A stretch of DNA of 33,427 bases, taken from UMGS1840 sp964537245 (lineage in GTDB: Bacteria; Bacillota; Clostridia; UMGS1840). Location of the stretch: the NCBI GenBank assembly GCA_964537245.1, contig CAZHZL010000024.1:1-33427 (forward strand), given 5' to 3'. The translations under genes and the position numbers were made by a program. The notes below the pieces were generated by a model. The model had not been told where the DNA came from and did not search any database. It saw nothing but the letters and a program-made list of their open reading frames with translations. Of the stretch, positions 1 to 5,702 are shown in pieces (the stretch's first letter is position 1; each line of letters starts with the position of its first letter).

Positions 1-220
1 TAATTAGTTCGTGTAATTTTAATTTTAAACTCATATAAATATCTTCATCAATTATATAGCTGTCTTGTCCATTTTTATCTATATACGGTTTTTTTGAAAG
101 TTTTATAATATAAGGTTCGTAATAATCAAAGATCATTTCTTCAGCTTCACCATCTCCGTTTATAGCATTATGTATAATTTCATAAGTTAAATCAATTTTT
201 TCTCTGTGCTTTATCTTCAT
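1..220 (-). CDS. Helix-turn-helix protein of Tn916 orf8 type (partial, C-terminus outside window)
   Basis: An open frame from an ATG at 220 runs off the left edge, giving 73 residues. The start has a strong AGGAGG ribosome site 8 bases upstream. The protein has the layout of the small helix-turn-helix proteins of Tn916-like conjugative elements: a short N-terminal helix, a block reading NGDGEAEEMIFDYYEPYI, then a YIID acidic stretch and LKLKLHELI. In those elements it lies directly downstream of the sigma-like gene and upstream of the excision and integration genes, which would lie left of this window. It overlaps the sigma gene by 29 bases, the usual arrangement. The family is thought to regulate element genes. 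The family call rests on recognition of pattern and context, not a search. Confidence 0.75.
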   Translation of the reverse strand, partial: MKIKHREKIDLTYEIIHNAINGDGEAEEMIFDYYEPYIIKLSKKPYIDKNGQDSYIIDEDIYMSLKLKLHELI

Positions 221-623
221 TCTGAATACCTCCTGTCATTACAGAGTAAATTTCTTTTTTTAGTTTCTGTTTAATTCTTTGAACTTTTGAACGGGAAAGA
301 TTAAGTTTTTTACCTATTTTTGAATCGCTCCATCCTTCGCACAAACTTAAATATACTATATCTCTATGTTGTTGCTCAATTGAGGTTAATACCTCAAAAA
401 GCAAATCATTTTTTAATCTAAGTTTAAAATCCATAACTACAATCTGATTTTCTAAAAAACTATAATCATCATAAACAGCTTCCTCAATAAAAAATGGATT
501 ATCGGATAAAACTTCCTGTTCCTTCAACATCCTATCTTTACGATAAATATCGTTACGATGGTTTTTTAACGAAATTCTTATAAAATTCTTGAATTTGTTT
601 AAAAAAGCAATATTTTCTTGCAT
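192..623 (-). CDS. Sigma-70-like factor of conjugative element (Tn916 orf7 type)
   Basis: A 143-residue protein with a typical ribosome site (GAGGAGG, 8 bases before the ATG). The C-terminal third (about residues 80-128) is a sigma region-4 helix-turn-helix: a run starting LTSIEQQHRDIVYL, then GWSDSKIGKKLNLSRSKVQRIKQ, with the conserved SKIGKKL and SRSKVQRI helices. The N-terminal part is short and charged, as in the region-2-poor sigma-like proteins of Tn916-family elements. Its overlap with the downstream helix-turn-helix gene fits the orf7-orf8 pair of those elements, which is thought to control transcription of the excision genes. Together they mark this edge of the window as mobile-element DNA, not part of the glycan locus. 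Confidence 0.82.
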   Translation of the reverse strand: MQENIAFLNKFKNFIRISLKNHRNDIYRKDRMLKEQEVLSDNPFFIEEAVYDDYSFLENQIVVMDFKLRLKNDLLFEVLTSIEQQHRDIVYLSLCEGWSDSKIGKKLNLSRSKVQRIKQKLKKEIYSVMTGGIQNEDKAQRKN

Positions 624-733
624 AGCGTTAGCCTCCTCAAAATTTTTTTGTTTTTTTCGAATTGGAATCGCTACGGATATCTAATAAAGTACAAAAACCA
701 ATGTTTAATCCATTGATTGAAATTATGTGAAAT

Positions 734-766
734 AAAAAAGACCACACAAAGCCACCACCCGGCTTT
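734..766 (-). terminator. Terminator- or attenuator-like hairpin upstream of the sigma gene
   Basis: On the minus strand AAAGCC (766-761) pairs with GGCTTT (753-748) around a 7-base loop. After 8 intervening bases comes a run of six T (739-734). The gap between stem and T-run makes it a weak intrinsic terminator. With the hairpin at 862-891 it lies in the leader of the sigma gene and could act as an attenuator. Confidence 0.4.
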
Positions 767-861
767 TATACGATCACATAAACGAGTTAAAGTTCTATTA
801 GTAATTATCCTAGATATATTGGGGCAATTGTAAGAACTTCTCATAGGCACCTCATAAGACG

Positions 862-891
862 AAAAAAGCGCCTCAGCAAACCTGCTGCGAC
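862..891 (-). terminator. Intrinsic terminator, minus strand
   Basis: On the minus strand CAGCA (887-883) pairs with TGCTG (878-874) around a 4-base loop. Outer pairs with one mismatch extend the stem, and it is followed shortly by six T (867-862). It would stop transcripts coming from the sugar operon through the broken epimerase, or act as an attenuator of the mobile-element genes to its left. Confidence 0.55.
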
Positions 892-903
892 ACTTTTTCA
901 TCT

Positions 904-970
904 GTATGCGATGTACTTCTATTTTTAATTAGTTTTATTTTCACCTTCTAATCTATACGAAGTACCATAC
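904..970. repeat. Imperfect inverted repeat at the end of the mobile element
   Basis: GTATG (904-908) and GTACTTC (913-919) are matched in inverted order by GAAGTAC (959-965) and CATAC (966-970). The arms are identical except for a 4-base insertion (909-912) in the left one, and 39 bases lie between them. The repeat ends a few bases from the broken end of the epimerase gene, so it may be part of the element's recombination site. That role is inferred from position only. Confidence 0.5.
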
Positions 971-974
971 GCTG

Positions 975-1301
975 CTAAGTTTGCTTATCTATCCACTGCT
1001 TCATTGTTACTTTGTTTAAAATAAATTCCGCTTTTGTTCCGCTTAAAAGTATACCTTCAAATTCCTGATTCATTGCAAATCCATGTTTATTCAATATATA
1101 TTTTTTATTATTTAAAATATATATATCATCTTTTAAGCCACCGCATATTGGAAATAAAACCGGTGCTCTTAAATCCCAAACATTTTCATCCCCGTTCCAT
1201 AAGTAATCCTCTCCACCTGTTGACTTAATGTACGCAAGCTCACTTCCTAATGTGTTTATTCCTACCAAAAGATATTCATTTTTTATTTCTATAATTGCCA
1301 T
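975..1301 (-). pseudogene. Aldose 1-epimerase, truncated after about 100 codons by mobile-element insertion
   Basis: The 108-residue frame begins with an AAGGAGA ribosome site and reads like the N-terminus of the galactose-mutarotase-like aldose 1-epimerase family: LLVGINTLGSELAYIKS, then YLWNGDENVW, RAPVLFPICGGL and YILNKHGFAMNQEFE. The family normally has about 290 residues. After AEFIL near residue 95 the match stops, and the last residues (about KVTMKQWIDKQT) look foreign. No frame to the left continues the family's YPF-type motif, so this is a break by insertion and not a frameshift. The catalytic C-terminal region is missing, so the fragment is presumably inactive. It is the last gene of the sugar operon, 28 bases after the transporter gene, and would have converted the alpha and beta forms of the sugar used by the isomerase. 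Confidence 0.82.
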
Positions 1302-1329
1302 AAAACTCTCCTTTTTAATATGAGCCTCT

Positions 1330-2622
1330 TTATTTGATTTTAATTTTTCGTGCTAACAATGTCAAAATCAACATAAGTATGTAAAGACATCCGATGGTTA
1401 TAAAAATTGCAGACCATCCGAAAGAATCTTTTATAAACCCAAAAATAACCGCCTGAACAGCAGCTCCCATATAAACAGCCCAATCAAGGATACCTACAAG
1501 AGTAGAAGAAAAGGCTCTTCCTCCCATATCTCCGGCAATTGCCCAGATTACTCCTGTAACCATTGTAAATACGCCAAGCACAAAGAGCATCAAAGAAGCA
1601 ATAGTCTGACTTTTAATAAAAGGAAAACACAGCATTCCTAAAAAAGTAACCAAAGCCGTCAAAATCAACATCGGTTCACGCTTTCCTTTAAAAAGCTTAT
1701 CTGTTATCAAAGGAAAGACAAACATAGCGCAAGCTTGTCCAAAAGGAAGCAAAATTGAACTGAAAATACCGTCTTTTATTGTTAAACCAAGTTCCTCTAT
1801 AAAATATGTAGGAATCCATGTCAACAATCCATATCGTCCTACACCTGCAATAGCGGAAATAAAGCAAAAAATAATCACCTTTGGATTTTTAAAGAGTACT
1901 TTATAGGGATAAAAATAACCATTATTTTCTATTTGAGAAATCATTTCAAGATCCCTCTTTTCAGCTTCGTCATCCGAATCACGAAATGGCACAAGTCCTA
2001 CATCTTCCGTTTTTTCATAAAAAAAGAAGAAAAATGCAATCAACATCAGAAGCATAGGAATCATTGGGTAACGAAAAGCGGCTCTCCAGCCCCACTCAGG
2101 ATTCCGCTCCATACAAAGCAATATTGTAAGATAAGTAACTACCTGTGCAAGTCCTGAAAAAGCAGTAGTCAGACCAGAAGCAAAACCACGCTTTTCTTTG
2201 GGCCACCATTTATTTAAAACACCTAATCCATTTGCCCAAACAGTAGATTGAAAAAAACCATTTAATCCCCAAAGAACAGCGATAGCAGGAATAGAATTCT
2301 GAAACGAAATAATCACATTTATTATTGCAGATGCTACAATTCCAATCATCATAAATCGCTTATACCCAAAATATGCACCCAGACGACCGTTAATCAACTG
2401 ACCAAAGGCATAGCACCAGAACAACGCTGAAGAAACCACTCCCAAAGCAGCAGTTGAAGAATTAAGTTCTTCTGCCATTTGAGCCATTACCAAATTTATA
2501 TTTTGTCTTCCGTTGTAGAAAAAAAGATAAGTGAGACCAAAGCTTAACATCATCAGCCAACCGTATTTTTTAAATTTTTTATAATCCTTTTCCGAATAAC
2601 CATATGTTTGTGTTTGTTGCAT
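1330..2622 (-). CDS. MFS transporter, OPA (GlpT/UhpT)-like
   Basis: A 430-residue membrane protein with about twelve hydrophobic segments and a central charged loop (near 210-232, rich in D, E and R), typical of the major facilitator superfamily. Two blocks resemble the organophosphate:phosphate antiporter branch: YLFFYNGRQNINL after the first cytoplasmic helix and NKWWPKEKRGFASGL at the start of helix 5. Known members carry glycerol-3-phosphate or hexose-phosphates, and relatives carry hexuronates or sugar acids, so the exact substrate here is open. The start has an AAGGAG site. It follows the isomerase gene by 36 bases in the same operon, suggesting a second entry route, or an exit route, for the sugar or its phosphate beside the ABC transporter. 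Confidence 0.8.
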   Translation of the reverse strand: MQQTQTYGYSEKDYKKFKKYGWLMMLSFGLTYLFFYNGRQNINLVMAQMAEELNSSTAALGVVSSALFWCYAFGQLINGRLGAYFGYKRFMMIGIVASAIINVIISFQNSIPAIAVLWGLNGFFQSTVWANGLGVLNKWWPKEKRGFASGLTTAFSGLAQVVTYLTILLCMERNPEWGWRAAFRYPMIPMLLMLIAFFFFFYEKTEDVGLVPFRDSDDEAEKRDLEMISQIENNGYFYPYKVLFKNPKVIIFCFISAIAGVGRYGLLTWIPTYFIEELGLTIKDGIFSSILLPFGQACAMFVFPLITDKLFKGKREPMLILTALVTFLGMLCFPFIKSQTIASLMLFVLGVFTMVTGVIWAIAGDMGGRAFSSTLVGILDWAVYMGAAVQAVIFGFIKDSFGWSAIFITIGCLYILMLILTLLARKIKIK

Positions 2623-2658
2623 TTTTATTTCTCCTTAAGCGAATTTTTGGTTTAAAAT

Positions 2659-3339
2659 TTATTTTGCAACAGGATATTCATTTCCCAAAAGATAAAGTGG
2701 TTTTTCATCTTCTTCAATTTTTGGAAAACGCCCTGTTGTTTCGTAGAACCTGTTATCCACTCTGTCATCGTTTACTTTTGAAACTTCGCCAAGTAAAATT
2801 TTTCCTGTTCCTTTTTCTCCCCAGAATTTATGATACTGCCCGCTTGGAAGTGTTATACTTTCGCCGGGCTTTATTCTTATTATTCCGCCTGCTTCAACCT
2901 CGTAGCTACGACCGTCAACAGATACGGTTACAGGCGTGTCAGCAAACTGCTCGTCTTTTGTGCTGTTGTAAACCTGAACAAGAAGATTTCCTCCGCCTCT
3001 GTTTATAATATCCTCCATTTTGCTCCAGTGAAAATGGAAAGGTGTTATCTGTTCTTCTTCAACAATAAGGAGCTTTTCTGCATAAGGCTTGATATATTTT
3101 TTGTCATTAAAGTTACCATTTCTTATCGTAAACATCAACAGTCCGATTTTGCGATAGTCGCCATAACCAAAATCTGTTATATCCCATCCGAGCATATTAT
3201 CCCTTATCTCGTCATAGTCATGACCTTTCTGTGCCCATTCTTCAGGGCTCCAGAATGCAAAGGGTGGGAGTTTAAAATTCATCTCGTTGATAAATTCAAC
3301 TGCATTTTTCATAATTTCATTAAGTTCTGAACGCTTCAT
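2659..3339 (-). CDS. D-lyxose/D-mannose-type ketol-isomerase (cupin fold)
   Basis: The 226-residue protein matches the D-lyxose isomerase family in length and in all metal ligands: His102 and His104 in PFHFHWSKMEDI, Glu109, and His170 in LPSGQYHKFWGE. The characterised E. coli O157 enzyme has the same set one residue further on. Members interconvert D-lyxose and D-xylulose or D-mannose and D-fructose, using a divalent metal; some relatives may act on other rare aldoses. The protein has no signal peptide, so it is cytoplasmic. It lies directly downstream of the aldolase and kinase genes, which suggests that it makes the ketose that the kinase phosphorylates. With a GH38 alpha-mannosidase in the locus, mannose is a plausible substrate, but the sequence alone does not decide. 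Confidence 0.88.
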   Translation of the reverse strand: MKRSELNEIMKNAVEFINEMNFKLPPFAFWSPEEWAQKGHDYDEIRDNMLGWDITDFGYGDYRKIGLLMFTIRNGNFNDKKYIKPYAEKLLIVEEEQITPFHFHWSKMEDIINRGGGNLLVQVYNSTKDEQFADTPVTVSVDGRSYEVEAGGIIRIKPGESITLPSGQYHKFWGEKGTGKILLGEVSKVNDDRVDNRFYETTGRFPKIEEDEKPLYLLGNEYPVAK

Positions 3340-3360
3340 AGTTATAGTTCCTTTCTTTTG

Positions 3361-4230
3361 TTATTCATAATATTTTGAATACAAATCATCTTTTTTTTCT
3401 TTTGGTCGCATAAATATTTTCATTGCTGATTTTGCGTTTTCACGCATAGCATTTTCTACTGCAACAACAGCATCGTGGAAAAATATTTCATCAGAAAGTT
3501 TTGCAATTGCCTCACCACCTGCTTTTGCCATATATGTGTAGTAGTTTATCTTTCTGACACCGCACTCAATTACTTTTCTGTAATCATCTTCGCTTACACC
3601 GCTTCCACCGTGCATAACGATAGGCACATCAATAAGTGATCTTATTTTTCTTACTCTTTCAAAATCAAGCTTTGGTGCTTCTTTATAAATACCATGTGCC
3701 GTGCCAAAAGCACACGCAAGTGCATCAATTCCTGTTTCCTGTACAAATTTTAGTGCAAGGTCAGGCTCTGTATAAATACTTGCACCTTCTGCAGCTCCAC
3801 CTTCACGTGCCCCCATAGAACCTACTTCTGCTTCCACGGAAACATCTTTTTTATGTGCAATAGATGTAATAACGCAGGTGTTTGCGGTATTTTCTTCCAC
3901 ACTTTTTTCTGAACCATCGTACATTACGGAGGTAAATCCTATATCAATACCTTTTTTAACGTAATCTAAAGCTGTACCATGGTCTAAATGAACACATACG
4001 GGAACCTTTGCTTTATCAGCCATAAACAGCATCAAAGGAGCAATTTCATCCATTTTGCAGATATTCATTTCCTCATGAATCTGTGCGTGCATAATTATAA
4101 CAGGCTGATTAAGCTCCTCTGCGGCACCGATTACCGCCTTTATACTCTCAAAATTAGGCGTGTTAAACGAGCCGACAGCACATTTATTTGCCTCTGCTAT
4201 TTTTAATATCGTTTTTAAATTTACAAGCAT
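3361..4230 (-). CDS. Class II ketose-(bis)phosphate aldolase
   Basis: This is a zinc aldolase of the fructose/tagatose-bisphosphate family (289 residues from my start). Motifs in order are AVGSFNTPN; HLDHG with the catalytic Asp and a zinc His (about 83-84); VEAEVGSMG; GTAHG (zinc His about 179); and VMHGGSGV (zinc His about 207). I prefer the ATG at 4230 to the upstream ATG at 4239. AAAGGA lies at the right distance from it, and the kinase stop overlaps it as TAATG, implying translational coupling. The phosphate-site motif near residue 229 reads KINYYTYM in place of the usual N-x-x-T-[DE], so the substrate may differ from fructose-1,6-bisphosphate. The likely role is splitting the phosphorylated ketose into dihydroxyacetone phosphate and an aldehyde. 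Confidence 0.88.
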   Translation of the reverse strand: MLVNLKTILKIAEANKCAVGSFNTPNFESIKAVIGAAEELNQPVIIMHAQIHEEMNICKMDEIAPLMLFMADKAKVPVCVHLDHGTALDYVKKGIDIGFTSVMYDGSEKSVEENTANTCVITSIAHKKDVSVEAEVGSMGAREGGAAEGASIYTEPDLALKFVQETGIDALACAFGTAHGIYKEAPKLDFERVRKIRSLIDVPIVMHGGSGVSEDDYRKVIECGVRKINYYTYMAKAGGEAIAKLSDEIFFHDAVVAVENAMRENAKSAMKIFMRPKEKKDDLYSKYYE

Positions 4231-5657
4231 TATTGCCATCCTTTCGCAGAACCATATATTTTTTTATATCTTTCATATATAGCTCTGTATTTTTTATTTT
4301 TTTCCTTATCAGGATAATAAGTTTTTCGCTCTTTTACGAATATATCCCTTGCTTCATACATATCTTTGCAACTGCCAAGAGCAACCGAAGAAAGCATAAC
4401 TGTTCCCACTGCTCCTGCTTCCGCAGTGTCAAGTGCTGTGATTTCGCGACCAAGGATATCGGCTTTTATCTGAAGCCAAACCTTACTTGAAGCACCGCCA
4501 CCTGTTGCATAAAGCTTTTTAACAGTTATATTTTCTTCTGAAATCCGATCTAAATTAAGAAGAATTTCATAAGTTACGCCCTCCATAAAAGCTTTATATA
4601 AATCCGCTTTTGTTGTCCCTAAAGTCAAGCCTGAAATTATCGCTTTTGAATTTTCATCCATATAGGGATTCGCTGCACCTGCAAAATGAGGCATTATGAG
4701 TATTCCCGTAGGTTCTTCACCAACTTCACTATCAAGCTCTTTATAGGATTTATCGCTTGAAAATGTATCTCTGTACCATTTAAGAGCTGCACCACCGGTA
4801 TAAGAAAGTGCATAGCATATGTATTTTCCGTCAAAAATATGAGGAACAACCGGATAACCGTCATCAAAAAATTCTTTACTTTCAGGAATTTTATTAAACA
4901 CCGGAACTATACATTCAACTGTTCCCGTTCCGTCAATTGCACTTCCTTCTTCAAATACGCCCGCCCCGATAACCGCCGCAAGCTGATCATGACAACCGTT
5001 TATAATATAGGTATTTGAAAATCCATTTAATATAGCTTTTCCTACAATATTTCCTCCACAGACCGGTTCTGACATTTTTTCAATGTCAATCCCTGCAACA
5101 GAAAAAAGTTCCTCACTCCAGCATTTATTTTCAATATCAAATCCCATTGTACGAGCTGCCAAAGAATAATCTATCTGTCTTTTTCCTGTAAGCTTATATA
5201 TAATAAAATCCTCAAACAAAAATACTTTTTCGGTTTTTTCATATACTTCGGGTAAATTTTCTTTTATCCACATAAGCTTCGGTAAGCTATACATTCCATG
5301 AGGTTTTGTTCCTGCAATATTCATAACAGTTTCACTATCAAATTGCTGTGCTTCTTTTATCCCTCTTTTATCTGTATAAAGCATTGAAGGGAGCAAAATG
5401 TTATCATCTTTATCAAGCAAAACAAAGCTTTCGCCAAAGCTTGTTACGCCAATTGTATCTATTTCAGAAACCGTGTTTTTTGCTTCATAAAGAACTTTTT
5501 TTACACTTTCCCAAACATCAGCCGCATCAATCTCTTGAATTTCAGAATTTCTTATGCTTTCATATTCGCTGTATGCCTTATGTATAAATTCGCCCTTTTC
5601 ATTATATATACTTATTTTACAACCCGTAGTTCCAATATCAAGTCCACCTATGTGCAC
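4230..5657 (-). CDS. FGGY-family carbohydrate kinase (xylulokinase-like)
   Basis: An ATP-dependent sugar kinase of about 475 residues with both FGGY domains. The N-terminal phosphate loop is GLDIGTTGCK. YTDKRG and LFEDFIIYKLTG follow, the catalytic Asp sits in GCHDQLAAVIGAG (about 224), DGTGTVE is the second phosphate motif, and ATGGGASSKVW starts the C-terminal signature. I choose the GTG at 5657, because AAAGGTGG lies 7 bases before it and the kinase motif then begins at residue 5. The frame is open further upstream to a TTG at 5675 with no ribosome site. The stop overlaps the aldolase ATG. FGGY enzymes phosphorylate xylulose, fuculose, rhamnulose, ribulose, gluconate and others. With the isomerase and aldolase nearby, the substrate is probably a ketose such as D-xylulose or a hexulose. 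Confidence 0.87.
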   Translation of the reverse strand: MHIGGLDIGTTGCKISIYNEKGEFIHKAYSEYESIRNSEIQEIDAADVWESVKKVLYEAKNTVSEIDTIGVTSFGESFVLLDKDDNILLPSMLYTDKRGIKEAQQFDSETVMNIAGTKPHGMYSLPKLMWIKENLPEVYEKTEKVFLFEDFIIYKLTGKRQIDYSLAARTMGFDIENKCWSEELFSVAGIDIEKMSEPVCGGNIVGKAILNGFSNTYIINGCHDQLAAVIGAGVFEEGSAIDGTGTVECIVPVFNKIPESKEFFDDGYPVVPHIFDGKYICYALSYTGGAALKWYRDTFSSDKSYKELDSEVGEEPTGILIMPHFAGAANPYMDENSKAIISGLTLGTTKADLYKAFMEGVTYEILLNLDRISEENITVKKLYATGGGASSKVWLQIKADILGREITALDTAEAGAVGTVMLSSVALGSCKDMYEARDIFVKERKTYYPDKEKNKKYRAIYERYKKIYGSAKGWQ

Positions 5658-5702
5658 TTCATTACCACCTTTCAAAAATTATTTCAAACAAACACCGTTC
5701 TG

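Larger units (their letters stand above)
624..974. other. Gene-free segment at mobile-element end
   Basis: This 351-base stretch between the sigma gene and the broken epimerase holds two hairpins (734-766 and 862-891), an imperfect inverted repeat (904-970) and no convincing gene. A 76-codon minus-strand frame (671-901) spans both hairpins. It has no good ribosome site and an unusual Cys/Trp/Arg-rich composition, so I read it as regulatory leader or terminator DNA of the element. I recall similar sequence near the sigma genes of other gut conjugative elements, but cannot verify that here. Confidence 0.5.

Noticed and set aside
671..901. 76-codon minus-strand frame starting MKKCRSRF
   Set aside because: It covers two hairpins with T-runs, lacks a good ribosome site and has odd composition; better read as leader or terminator DNA of the mobile element.
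975..1301. Frameshifted rather than inserted epimerase
   Set aside because: None of the three minus frames to the left shows the remaining epimerase motifs.
4230..4239. Upstream ATG giving the aldolase the extra residues MAI
   Set aside because: AAAGGA would then lie almost on the start; the TAATG overlap start at 4230 has proper spacing.
5658..5675. TTG start adding six residues to the sugar kinase
   Set aside because: The supposed added codons are the ribosome site of the GTG at 5657, and the family motif begins normally from there.
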